From the IMG/VR virus record IMGVR_UViG_3300032282_002864, positions 1 to 23,872 of that record: DNA of 23,872 nucleotides. The stretch is one strand, 5' to 3'. Positions within the stretch are counted from its first letter, which is position 1, and each line of letters begins with the position of its first letter. The notes under the pieces are model-generated. The model made no database searches. It saw nothing but the letters and a program-made list of their open reading frames with translations, and was not told the DNA's origin. This document shows positions 15,715-23,325 of the stretch, one piece after another. A program made the position numbers and the translations under genes. This stretch comes from a virus.

Positions 15715-17830
15715 CACCAAACTCAGCAGTAATTAAGTTACGACCCATTTCAAAGTTACCGTTAATATCATTGGATTCAAACTTCAAACGAACCAAACGA
15801 TGCTCAACACGAAGATCAATTTTACCAGTATCTTTAGTAAAATAGTACGGACCAGAAGTTTCTTCGTATGGACCAGAAGCAAACTTACGACCCAAAATAG
15901 TCATCGACATGGTGCCAGATTGTACGAAGTTAGGCTCAACGCGGCGTAAATGCATACGACGATTAATACCTTGAATGGCATTTTGACTTGGATTACCAGT
16001 AAGCCAACTAATATCGCAAGTGGTAACGCTGGAGTATACCGCTAATTCGTTAGCTATTGTTACTTCATTCAAATTGTGTTCGTGTTGCCAAATTGAATAT
16101 CCGCCAGAAGTTGGATATACCAAAGTGCCTGGTGCTGTTGATGATGTTATAATGGTAGATGCAGTAATTAAAGTAGCGTTGTATGTAAAGTCATATACGC
16201 TAGAAACAATATTGTACACTTTTTTTGGATTGGCTAAATCGGTCGAAAGTGTAACACTATCGCCTGGACTAATAATATTTGAAACATCACCAGCTAAATA
16301 AATTTGTTTGTTAGTTGGTGCTGGAGCACCCTCTGGAGTTGCTATTGATACAACGGGATTACTAACGCTTGTATTGTATTCCCAACCAGCCCAAATTGGG
16401 GTTGGGAATAACTCTGTAGTATAACCACAAGAGCGACGAGCACCAATAGCAGAACCAGCATCGTACCATAATTTATCTTTTACATTGTAGATAATAGCAT
16501 CAGTACATTCTGTGGCACGACCACGGGGATAAAAGAACCAAATCTCGTTGTATCTTGGAACTTTGGTTGCCCATACTTTTTGACGCTGTTCATAATTGAT
16601 ATTATCAAACAACCAGTTTACATTCTTATCGTTTGGCAATACGGCAACTTGACCGTTGTAAACATAGTATCTATCAACGCCCATCCAGAAATACAGACCG
16701 TCCATCTCAACCACAGCGTTAGAAGACATGATAGAGATTTGGCTAGAAACAATGTCATAATTCCAGTAAAACTGAGTAGCTTGGGAATTGAATGAAACAC
16801 GAATAAGTGAATCTGTAGCCCAAAATAAACCAGATGGTGAATTAGTACCACCACGCACTGTCATGCCTTTTACAATCTTGGAAGACGATACATTAATTTG
16901 GTTAGCTAATGGGCCGTTCCAATCGTATAGTGTTTGTTCAGAATAAATATTGCTAACATTATTGTTTGCAATAAATCCATGTGAACCGTATACAAAAATA
17001 AATGGATACAGAACGCAAACACCACCGTCTACAGAAATAGGCTTATATGTTGGATTTTGACCAGCACTATCAGATAAACCAGATAAATAAAACTGATTGT
17101 TTGCATCTGGTGTAACCGATCCTGTTAATACTTGGGATGTAACGCCGCTGTCAATATTTTGTAAATTTTTACCAGGGTGAGCTAGTATATTTAATTGACC
17201 ACCAGATGGGCTAAATTGAGCATCAAATTGCCAATTATTACGAGTATCCGCTGAAAAAATAGTATCGTTTAACCAAATTTGACTAATGGGTCCAGCTGGA
17301 GCGTTTGGCGTAAAGTCAATTGTTGTTTCTGAAGGAGGCCCCGCGGCGTAAGTAGAACCAGTAATGGTGTAAACAACAGGCGTACCTGTTTGCTCAATAA
17401 TAAATTCAGTGCCAACAGCAAAAGTTGTAGTGGCATTACCAGGAACAACTATTTGAGATACTGAGACAGTGGTTGTTACATAGGCCGTTACTGAACCAGG
17501 TAACATATTTTCCACATAAGGTCCGCTACCAGCACCGTAAGTTGTGCCTGTAGTAAATACATCTAAACCGTCTGCATTTCCTGCAAAAACATAATTAACA
17601 CCGTTATACGGTACATTCATCATGCCACGATAAATACCGTTAAAACTTGTAAATAGTGTGGAATACCCACCTATTTTTTTTGGTTCACCACGCTGAAAAC
17701 GACACCATACACCGTCGGTGTATTGGTCATTTTGAAACTGAGTACCGTCGCGCTTGATTCCAGCCGGAATTACTAGGCTGTAAATTGAAGTATATTGCGA
17801 GGTATCCTGTTGCTGATTATCAGCCGCCAT
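15701..17830 (-). CDS. Large tail protein, nozzle/hub-like (P22 gp10 / T7 gp12-type)
   Basis: A 709-residue structural protein. Its opening (IPAGIKRDGTQF, then DGVWCRF and KIGGY) resembles P22 gp10-like tail hub proteins. The middle has the propeller-like pattern of such nozzle proteins: GLFWATDSLI, then GLYFWMGVDRYYVYNG and ARRSCGYTT. Two related beta modules appear inserted at about 120-175 and 505-565. The gene follows adaptor-like genes and abuts the 420-residue gene (TAA directly followed by ATG). The product probably forms the lower tail tube through which DNA leaves the virion. The assignment rests on motif recognition and gene order; P22-type and T7-type cannot be told apart from this alone. 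Confidence 0.72.
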   Translation of the reverse strand: MAADNQQQDTSQYTSIYSLVIPAGIKRDGTQFQNDQYTDGVWCRFQRGEPKKIGGYSTLFTSFNGIYRGMMNVPYNGVNYVFAGNADGLDVFTTGTTYGAGSGPYVENMLPGSVTAYVTTTVSVSQIVVPGNATTTFAVGTEFIIEQTGTPVVYTITGSTYAAGPPSETTIDFTPNAPAGPISQIWLNDTIFSADTRNNWQFDAQFSPSGGQLNILAHPGKNLQNIDSGVTSQVLTGSVTPDANNQFYLSGLSDSAGQNPTYKPISVDGGVCVLYPFIFVYGSHGFIANNNVSNIYSEQTLYDWNGPLANQINVSSSKIVKGMTVRGGTNSPSGLFWATDSLIRVSFNSQATQFYWNYDIVSSQISIMSSNAVVEMDGLYFWMGVDRYYVYNGQVAVLPNDKNVNWLFDNINYEQRQKVWATKVPRYNEIWFFYPRGRATECTDAIIYNVKDKLWYDAGSAIGARRSCGYTTELFPTPIWAGWEYNTSVSNPVVSIATPEGAPAPTNKQIYLAGDVSNIISPGDSVTLSTDLANPKKVYNIVSSVYDFTYNATLITASTIITSSTAPGTLVYPTSGGYSIWQHEHNLNEVTIANELAVYSSVTTCDISWLTGNPSQNAIQGINRRMHLRRVEPNFVQSGTMSMTILGRKFASGPYEETSGPYYFTKDTGKIDLRVEHRLVRLKFESNDINGNFEMGRNLITAEFGDERP

Positions 17831-19093
17831 TTAAAAAGTTCCACCACTGATCAATTGCGCTCTAAGTTCTGCATTGACAGTAACCAATGGTTGTAATGTG
17901 TTGGTATTGTCAATATCCACAATCTCCACGCCATTTGCTGACAATCCAAGGATATTAGCACCAGGTAAATACATACCCGTAGTGGAGTCATTTAAAAATG
18001 AATATGATGGTGCTGAAGCAACACCATCAATAGCATAAAAAAGATTGGATGCTGAAGAGGTCAATAGGTAAAGATTTTGACCATCACACAGTACCGTAGC
18101 AATATTACCAGTGGTAACGACCAACGCTGGAGATAAACTACCTTCTACAACAAACTCCAAATCATAATCAGAATGCCCAGTTGCGTTAATCAAAATGTAA
18201 ATTTGAGTTGTTGCTGGCAATGTAATGGTTAGTGATAGTGTACGACTACCCGTTTGCGCAATATAGTTTTGGATAATTGGTGCATAGGAAACTAAGCTAA
18301 AAGTAGTTCCTGGAATAGAATCCACATCATAAGTAGCCGATGTAAAGGTTACATTTGCTGCAGCAGTTAAGCCAACAGTAATAAATGAACCCGTGCTAAC
18401 ATCATAAACAATATAACCAGAATCACCTGGGTTAGCAACAATCGAAGATTGGCCATTAATTAATGTTGGTGTTTGTGGCATAAGCATTAAAGAGCCAGTG
18501 CCAGCATTTCTAAATCCGATGTACCAACCAGTGGACAATGAAGAAATTAAAGGAAGGTTATATGTTCCAGCACCACTGTTCCAAACAAAAGTAGATGCAC
18601 GACTAGCATCATTAATTGTTGGGGTTGTGGTTACATTGACAATGTTTTGAGTAGTTGCTAATTTACCAGAAATGGTTGTTAAGCCAGCACCTTGCAGTGT
18701 TGCCGCATCAGCGTATGATGTGCCAGCAGCAAATTCTACATTTGCCCAAGTACCACCCAAAGAAGTATTATCAGTAAGATAGAAGTAGCGAGATTTACCA
18801 ACAGCAACGGTAACGGATTGACCCCCATCGGCATCTTTAACCACAAAATCATTGAGTCCCAAATTGCGGAGAAGGATGTCCGTTCCAAGTGCGCCTTGAG
18901 ACGCATCAGGTAATAGGATGCTAAGATTGCCAAGAGAAGCAGCGCAATCCATAATACGGGCTGCAGGAACTTGTTGACCATTAACGACAGCAGGCCAGAC
19001 AAGCTGAGTGTCGGTGCTAAATGAGAGAGCATAGTAGGATACATCCGTTGGTTGAATAACGTCGCCAGTAAACGGTGATGTGAATGTTGACAT
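17831..19093 (-). CDS. Tail-fibre or tail-associated beta-rich structural protein
   Basis: A 420-residue beta-rich protein, high in Thr, Ser, Gly, Asn and Val with few charges, typical of fibres and spikes. The N-terminus (FTSPFTGDVIQPTDVSYYAL) could attach to the tail. The C-terminal stretch from about 365 has PSYSFLNDSTTGMYLPGAN followed by NGVEIVDIDNTNTL, a pattern I know from the ends of many phage fibre proteins. The ATG is preceded by an AGGA that overlaps the previous stop. Standing between adaptor and nozzle-like genes, it may be a fibre or a collar component. The receptor is unknown. Confidence 0.68.
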   Translation of the reverse strand: MSTFTSPFTGDVIQPTDVSYYALSFSTDTQLVWPAVVNGQQVPAARIMDCAASLGNLSILLPDASQGALGTDILLRNLGLNDFVVKDADGGQSVTVAVGKSRYFYLTDNTSLGGTWANVEFAAGTSYADAATLQGAGLTTISGKLATTQNIVNVTTTPTINDASRASTFVWNSGAGTYNLPLISSLSTGWYIGFRNAGTGSLMLMPQTPTLINGQSSIVANPGDSGYIVYDVSTGSFITVGLTAAANVTFTSATYDVDSIPGTTFSLVSYAPIIQNYIAQTGSRTLSLTITLPATTQIYILINATGHSDYDLEFVVEGSLSPALVVTTGNIATVLCDGQNLYLLTSSASNLFYAIDGVASAPSYSFLNDSTTGMYLPGANILGLSANGVEIVDIDNTNTLQPLVTVNAELRAQLISGGTF

Positions 19094-19096
19094 ATT

Positions 19097-19717
19097 TTAT
19101 GGTTCCTGAGTCGTAACATTTCTGTCAATACGACGAGAATTGTCTTCTTTTTTAAGCGCAGCCAAACAATCTGTATAGTATTGTTTCCACACTGGCAATT
19201 TATCCAAAGCTTTTAAATAGCCTTGTGCTTGCAACAAAGTGCCAAACAACATCGCCTGTGGAGCTTCTCTAGTAAACAGATTTTGTTGATTGGAAGAATC
19301 TAACGGTTGAATTTCACTGTAGTAAATAATTTCTATTGCCGTGTCTTGTGCGGGTGCTGGAGCAAACGCCCAGTTGTTGTAATCATATTCTCCATAGTAC
19401 TTTACATCTGACGGAGTTGATTCAGATTGGTATTGAGCAATATAATCTTGACTACGCATGAGAATTGGGCGACCATTTGCTTTCATAGAGACTGTTTTTC
19501 TCCAACGAGCTGGTTTAGCAAGCACAACTTGGTTCTGTGCTAAAGAAGTTTCAACTACAGTTAACTGAAGGTATGTTTTAAGTTCCGCAGCAATAGCGGA
19601 TTCTGCCAAGCCAATTAAGCTAGGAATTTGTGCAATAAACCCAGCATCGTTTCTTTCCATATAGGAAATAACATCCGCCACCAAATTATCGTAAGTTTGA
19701 ACGTATGCGTTGGTCAT
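19097..19717 (-). CDS. Head-tail adaptor-like protein (SU10-type)
   Basis: A 206-residue mainly helical protein whose layout resembles podovirus adaptor proteins. The N-terminal helices are followed by a beta segment (RPILMRSQDYIAQY) and the strands WAFAPAPAQDTAIEIIYYSE with PLDSSNQQNL. A C-terminal helix pair follows (LFGTLLQAQGYLKALDK, then VWKQYYTDCLAALKKED). Such proteins form a dodecameric ring joining the portal to the nozzle. The start overlaps the previous stop as ATGA. Its position next to the 354-residue protein and upstream of the nozzle-like gene supports the role. I judge this by eye from the family pattern. Confidence 0.75.
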   Translation of the reverse strand: MTNAYVQTYDNLVADVISYMERNDAGFIAQIPSLIGLAESAIAAELKTYLQLTVVETSLAQNQVVLAKPARWRKTVSMKANGRPILMRSQDYIAQYQSESTPSDVKYYGEYDYNNWAFAPAPAQDTAIEIIYYSEIQPLDSSNQQNLFTREAPQAMLFGTLLQAQGYLKALDKLPVWKQYYTDCLAALKKEDNSRRIDRNVTTQEP

Positions 19718-20778
19718 CTTGTATAATAACTGATGTTAGGTTGGAAGTATATTGGCGATTTATCACGATCTTCATCACTAGCATGTTGGAACAGCTTAGC
19801 GGCTTGTCCTTCTAAATACTGTATACGAGGCATATCTACACCTGGTAACTGTAAAGATAGTTTATGCGATAGGGATGCTTGAATAGAAGCAATCCAACGA
19901 TCGGGTACATAAATTTCATTTGTTAACGAGCCTACATCTTCCATTTGTTTTTCAACAATTAATTGGAACATTTGGAAGTCGTTGTTTGGCACAGGCCACA
20001 AATACATCGATGGCTCAATCTGACGATCAAACCAGTATTGTAACGAGCGTTGACTAGGGAATTGTTTGTTGGGAAGATTCCAGTAATCGTCACGGTTTAA
20101 GCGAGCTAATGGAATTACTTGTTGGCTAGTTGAAAATACAATCTGGCGAACAGAGAATGTGGGTGCTACCGTCTCTCTTAGACGATAGTATTGATATGGT
20201 GGCGTAATGGGGATATTGTAATATTGCCACTGTTTGTCAACCATGGTAATTTCTGGGAATATTTTAACTACTTCCCAAGTAATGCCATCGTTGCTGACTT
20301 CGTAAACAAAGTTATATGTTACTGTGCCAAGTGGTGCATAAGCATTCCAGCCAACATAATACACAGGTAATGCTGGAGAATACTGTAATCCCAAATAGTT
20401 TTTTGAAACAGTTGATGTTGCATGTGTTTCTAAATTTAAGTCAAATGCCGCTGGAGCGTAATCATTATCAAGAGGCAAATATTCAGAAGCTTGACTGTTA
20501 ATAACATAAACCCAGTTGGCTTCACGAACATCAATTGTTGTTTTTGGTAGAACTAATTGCTGTTGTGCATTTAATGCGCCGTATAACTGATTTTCTAGGA
20601 GCCAAAGATTGACTCCCATGTTGGACAAATCCATCAAGTTATAAAACAAAGCCTGTTTGGCTGCATCAATATACTCGGGCGTGATTTCTTCTGCCACTTT
20701 ACCAGCATCACGATATGCATATGAAATCAGTTGGTCGACATTGATCTTTGTCTTACCAGTGGTGCCTGAATAGGCCAT
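19714..20778 (-). CDS. Podoviral neck/adaptor-like protein with an inserted beta domain
   Basis: A 354-residue protein. The N-terminal helices (residues 12-70) are followed by strands, then a beta-rich insertion at about 95-215. That insertion contains YEVSNDGITWEVV and YYRLRETV, resembling discoidin (F5/8 type C) or Ig-like sandwiches. The final part has RLNRDDYWNLPNK (226-238) and DRQIEPSMYLWPVPNND (251-267), the pattern of phage neck and adaptor proteins, and ends in helices. It probably forms part of the head-tail connection; the insertion could project outward and bind a partner or a sugar. The gene overlaps the next one as ATGA, which supports a joint role in the neck. Confidence 0.7.
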   Translation of the reverse strand: MAYSGTTGKTKINVDQLISYAYRDAGKVAEEITPEYIDAAKQALFYNLMDLSNMGVNLWLLENQLYGALNAQQQLVLPKTTIDVREANWVYVINSQASEYLPLDNDYAPAAFDLNLETHATSTVSKNYLGLQYSPALPVYYVGWNAYAPLGTVTYNFVYEVSNDGITWEVVKIFPEITMVDKQWQYYNIPITPPYQYYRLRETVAPTFSVRQIVFSTSQQVIPLARLNRDDYWNLPNKQFPSQRSLQYWFDRQIEPSMYLWPVPNNDFQMFQLIVEKQMEDVGSLTNEIYVPDRWIASIQASLSHKLSLQLPGVDMPRIQYLEGQAAKLFQHASDEDRDKSPIYFQPNISYYTR

Positions 20779-20780
20779 AA

Positions 20781-20948
20781 TTAACGTCCTCTACCAGCTG
20801 AGCGCTTCAATACTTTGTTTGGTAATTTGTTTGATGCAGGACCAGCTTTGACAAACTCTTTGCCAACCTTTTTAGGGATGCCAAGAGTAGATTTGCCTTC
20901 AGCGGCGGCGTACATAGCGCTTTGTTGAGCTTTAGATTTGTAAGGCAT
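20781..20948 (-). CDS. Small basic phage protein (55 aa)
   Basis: A short gene read from the sequence: [18 protein letters not shown], then [14 protein letters not shown], ending KRSAGRGR. It is Lys/Arg-rich with no acidic cluster, so it could bind nucleic acid or a virion surface. Similar unnamed proteins are common in phages. Its ATG follows the stop of the previous small gene directly (TAA then ATG), and its stop lies two bases before the neck protein start. The tight packing and the codon-clean reading frame argue that it is real despite its length. Confidence 0.72.
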   Translation of the reverse strand: MPYKSKAQQSAMYAAAEGKSTLGIPKKVGKEFVKAGPASNKLPNKVLKRSAGRGR

Positions 20949-21143
20949 TTAGCAAGCCTTTCCACCTTTTCTCATGGCACGACCACCGCCACAGAGTTTT
21001 GAAAGGTCGGTCTTTTTGCCTTCATGCGATTGTTTATCGTGCATGGCAAAAGCCTTTTTAACAATCTTCTTGTCCTGTTTAATATCATCATTGCCAACAG
21101 AACCGCCAGTTTTCATTTTTGGAAGACACTTAAATCCGTCCAT
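20949..21143 (-). CDS. Small basic phage protein (64 aa) with MKTGGSV motif
   Basis: A 64-residue protein starting MDGFKCLPKMKTGGSV. It has a middle rich in Lys and Asp (DDIKQDKKIVKKAFAMHDKQ) and ends GGGRAMRKGGKAC. Comparable small proteins are known from many phages without a function. The ATG at 21143 is preferred over a TTG at 21158, because the TTG lies on the ribosome binding site itself. Its Gly-Gly motifs resemble those in the larger virion-type proteins downstream. Three cysteines (residues 6, 51 and 64) are few and dispersed. Confidence 0.72.
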   Translation of the reverse strand: MDGFKCLPKMKTGGSVGNDDIKQDKKIVKKAFAMHDKQSHEGKKTDLSKLCGGGRAMRKGGKAC

Positions 21144-21149
21144 GGTATA

Positions 21150-21156
21150 CCCTTTC
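21150..21156 (-). promoter_or_regulatory. Ribosome binding site GAAAGGG setting the start at 21143
   Basis: On the minus strand GAAAGGG lies six bases before the ATG at 21143. It would overlap the alternative TTG codon, which argues for the ATG as the true start. Confidence 0.6.
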
Positions 21157-21176
21157 AATTATCTATATCTACTTAT

Positions 21177-21201
21177 GCAAAAATAAGGCGGTTTACGCCC
21201 C
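21177..21201 (-). terminator. Possible weak terminator overlapping the endolysin stop
   Basis: On the minus strand GGGGCG, a five-base loop containing part of the stop codon, and CGCCTT form a 6-bp stem with two G-T pairs, followed by ATTTTTGC. The stem is short and close to the threshold. It could cause partial termination or simply be the gene end. Confidence 0.3.
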
Positions 21202-21711
21202 TAAAAATAGTGCTCTTTCACGCTCTCTGCGTTTCTGAAGCACCGCCGGTTTGTTCCACATGAGAATGGCATCTGCCGCTCCCTTGAGGTCATTTTCATT
21301 AATTTTACGAACTACGGTAGACTTGGCAAAAGCAGTGCCTCCAATATTGAAGCACAGGCTGTATAAGGCGTCGAATTGAGGTTGGGTAAGGGGTACCTTC
21401 ACTGAGTTCTCTACCGCCTCGCTACACCACTTTAAATCGCTTCTAAGGAGCTCTTCTACTTGCTCGTCTGTCAAGGTAGCTGTGATAAGGTGCTGCTCAT
21501 CGGGTTTGATAAGGTGCCCTACGCCAATTGTCCAAAGACCCTTGGAGTCCTTGTATGCCTTGTTGCGCGAGCCTTCTTCTTTGGTGATGAAGGAAAGAGT
21601 GGATTTTGCAATTGCCATGATGTTCTCTTCAATATGGGTATAACGGTCGGTAAAGTGGATAACTGCAAACACACCCAACGACCACAGCAGTACCGCTATA
21701 AGTCTTTTCAT
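21193..21711 (-). CDS. Endolysin: T4-type lysozyme (GH24) with N-terminal signal anchor
   Basis: This enzyme cleaves the glycan strands of peptidoglycan to release progeny. It has 172 residues. The catalytic triad with T4 lysozyme spacing is seen as Glu46, Asp55 and Thr61, in KEEGSRNKAYKDSKGLWTIG. The following GVGHL and the LTQPQFDALYSLCFNIG and RRERERALFL segments are typical of the family. Residues 4-20 are hydrophobic after MKR, so the protein is probably exported as a signal-anchored or signal-arrest-release endolysin. The start is fixed by AAGGAG five bases upstream of the ATG; an internal Met32 would remove the anchor. The holin gene is just upstream in the operon. Confidence 0.93.
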   Translation of the reverse strand: MKRLIAVLLWSLGVFAVIHFTDRYTHIEENIMAIAKSTLSFITKEEGSRNKAYKDSKGLWTIGVGHLIKPDEQHLITATLTDEQVEELLRSDLKWCSEAVENSVKVPLTQPQFDALYSLCFNIGGTAFAKSTVVRKINENDLKGAADAILMWNKPAVLQKRRERERALFLGA

Positions 21712-21750
21712 TTTTACTCCTTACTTTGCAATGTTACCGCAAATTGGGGG

Positions 21751-22155
21751 TTATTCTTTTGTCTTATATTTCATTTGTGCAACCTTCTCTAGGCTACGTG
21801 ATCCAAAATACGCCCCGAAGACGAGCATGCCCCAGTTACCTAATAGGGTTACATACGCTTCATTAGCGTCCATTCCAAAAGCAGACATCATGGCAAATAT
21901 AAAATAGCCACTAAAAATAGCAATTAAAGATAAAGGTCTAATGTTTTTTGCCAGCCAAGAATCGGAAGATAAGTCTGCTTTCCAACGTTCTGAAATATTA
22001 TTTTGCTCGTTCATGTCAGCTTGTAATTCTGCAAGTTGACCCTCTTGAGCTAACTTAGCAAGATCTAATTGTGCTTGGGCTTTTTGAGCTGGATCGGGAA
22101 TGAGCTTGTCAACTAGCTTCATTCCAACGGCAACAATATCGTCTATTCCAAACAT
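21751..22155 (-). CDS. Holin, 3TM / GTA-holin superfamily
   Basis: A 134-residue membrane protein that probably forms the lesion or depolarises the membrane before lysis. After an amphipathic, Gln/Ala-rich N-terminal part comes ERWKADLSSDSWLAKNIRPL (residues 56-75), the family signature. Two hydrophobic segments follow at about 74-94 and 101-118, ending YFGSRSLEK. A further membrane-interacting N-terminal helix is possible, matching the three-segment description of the family. It starts with a one-base overlap on the preceding gene (TAATG) and is followed by the endolysin, a normal lysis cassette order. Confidence 0.88.
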   Translation of the reverse strand: MFGIDDIVAVGMKLVDKLIPDPAQKAQAQLDLAKLAQEGQLAELQADMNEQNNISERWKADLSSDSWLAKNIRPLSLIAIFSGYFIFAMMSAFGMDANEAYVTLLGNWGMLVFGAYFGSRSLEKVAQMKYKTKE

Positions 22156-22388
22156 TATCTATCTACCTTTTTGTCTAGCTTGTCTTCAATGCGATGTAGA
22201 GCTTTGAGCACTTCGTTCCAGCGGTCGTTAAAGTCTTCTTTGCTGACATAGTGGGTTGGTAGTTCTTCGCGCAGTTTGGCAAGGTCAATTTTAAGCTCTT
22301 GAACGGCAGTCCAAAGCTCCCTACAAAACCAACCGAGTACGGCGCAGGTGGTTGGTAGGATAAAGTTCATCATTGATTGAAAGTCCAT
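22155..22388 (-). CDS. Small membrane/coiled-coil protein (77 aa) of the lysis region
   Basis: The N-terminus (residues 7-22) is hydrophobic and the rest is charged helix (AVQELKIDLAKLREEL, then RWNEVLKALHRIEDKLDKK). This could be a short membrane-anchored coiled coil. I know this type as an accessory protein next to phage holins. It could be a spanin-like or holin-regulating protein, but no Cys-lipobox is visible. It lies directly before the holin gene with a one-base overlap. Confidence 0.65.
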   Translation of the reverse strand: MDFQSMMNFILPTTCAVLGWFCRELWTAVQELKIDLAKLREELPTHYVSKEDFNDRWNEVLKALHRIEDKLDKKVDR

Positions 22389-22389
22389 A

Positions 22390-22707
22390 TTATCCTATGA
22401 TTGCTTTTACTTCATCTTGCGTTAAACCTAATGCGGCTAGTTTAGCTAGTGCTGATTGTTTAGCATCAATAGTTGCTTGTGCAACATCAATAATGGCTTG
22501 TTTTTTAGCTTCATTAACTACAACTTTGCCATCTACTAATTCCCAAGCGTTAAAGTATTCATTGTCAATAGGAAATTCACTGTCATCAACAATAATTGCG
22601 CCTTCAGGACAGTCTTTGACCAAGACTTCCTCAATAGATAATTCGCCAGTAGGAATACAAACAGAAACACCGCCATTGTCGTTAGTAAAAATAATTGCTT
22701 GTGTCAT
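22390..22707 (-). CDS. Tail-fibre-assembly-like small protein (105 aa)
   Basis: An acidic protein beginning MTQAIIFTNDNGGVSVCIP. A WELVDGKVVVNEAKK segment (about 55-69) is followed by a helical C-terminus (DAKQSALAKLAALGLTQDE). The C-terminal pattern resembles short chaperone-like proteins encoded next to phage fibres. AAGGA lies just upstream of the ATG. It follows a fibre-like gene and precedes the lysis genes, which fits a chaperone for fibre folding, but the role is not proven. Confidence 0.65.
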   Translation of the reverse strand: MTQAIIFTNDNGGVSVCIPTGELSIEEVLVKDCPEGAIIVDDSEFPIDNEYFNAWELVDGKVVVNEAKKQAIIDVAQATIDAKQSALAKLAALGLTQDEVKAIIG

Positions 22708-22721
22708 TGTTATTCCTTAAA

Positions 22722-23159
22722 TTATCTAAATATTGAAAAATAAATATAGTTGGCATCTACAACAGCTTGATTTGGAACGGCTACATAAAATTGAAATGAT
22801 GAAGAAGTAATGCTTCCTGTGCCATTTACCTCAAAAATTTGATTAGTAGCAAATCCTGATTGATACGCAACACCACCACAAACTGCATAATTAGCGTCTG
22901 CCAAAGCATTTGTAAAATTTACTGTATAAGACCCTGTGGTATTTCTAGTTATAGAACTAATATTATAAGAAGCCCTTATAGATACTCCGCTTGTTCCATT
23001 AAAATTAGCCCAAGCCTTTGCAGAACCTTGAATACAGTTGGTAGAAGAAGTGCTATTAGTACCATCTGAAATAGTAGTGCTAGTTAAAGTAGTAACAGTA
23101 CCAGTAGTAATAGTTGCGGTACTAAAATTCGGTACATCACCGCTAATTGTTATAGCCAT
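22722..23159 (-). CDS. Tail-fibre-like protein (145 aa)
   Basis: A Thr/Ser/Asn-rich beta protein. The N-terminal TTTxxT stretch is followed by AKAWANFNGTSGVSIRASYN, SSITRNTTGSYTVNFTNALA and CGGVAYQSG. These motifs, AWxNFNG with RNxTGxYTVNFTNAL, recur in the C-terminal parts of phage tail proteins that touch the host. It could be a separate short fibre or receptor-binding subunit. The start codon overlaps the previous stop by one base (TAATG). Confidence 0.75.
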   Translation of the reverse strand: MAITISGDVPNFSTATITTGTVTTLTSTTISDGTNSTSSTNCIQGSAKAWANFNGTSGVSIRASYNISSITRNTTGSYTVNFTNALADANYAVCGGVAYQSGFATNQIFEVNGTGSITSSSFQFYVAVPNQAVVDANYIYFSIFR

Positions 23160-23323
23160 TATGCTTGCTCCTCTGCTGGTAATGGTTCGTTACCTTCTTC
23201 TACCCATGCAAGGTAGGCTTGGTAGTCTGTGTTGTCTGGGTCAAAAGGGATAGAAGCACCGTCTGATAAGCGTTGAACTACATCAGATGGATTTCCAAAT
23301 AAACCTTGTGTTAATTTATACAT
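23159..23323 (-). CDS. Small acidic protein (54 aa) next to the tail fibre
   Basis: A gene too short for the usual 60-residue cut-off, read directly: [11 protein letters not shown], then [19 protein letters not shown] and a C-terminal [16 protein letters not shown]. The [16 protein letters not shown] pattern is common in short proteins encoded beside phage fibres and may be a chaperone or a fibre-end element. The ATG lies two bases after the fibre stop with GGAG ten bases upstream, and its stop overlaps the next ATG as TAATG. Confidence 0.75.
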   Translation of the reverse strand: MYKLTQGLFGNPSDVVQRLSDGASIPFDPDNTDYQAYLAWVEEGNEPLPAEEQA

Positions 23324-23325
23324 TT

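Noticed and set aside
18736-19128. 130-residue minus-strand frame across the start of the fibre-like gene
   Set aside because: It is a frame shadow; the 420-residue gene has its own AGGA and a family-like N-terminus and C-terminus.
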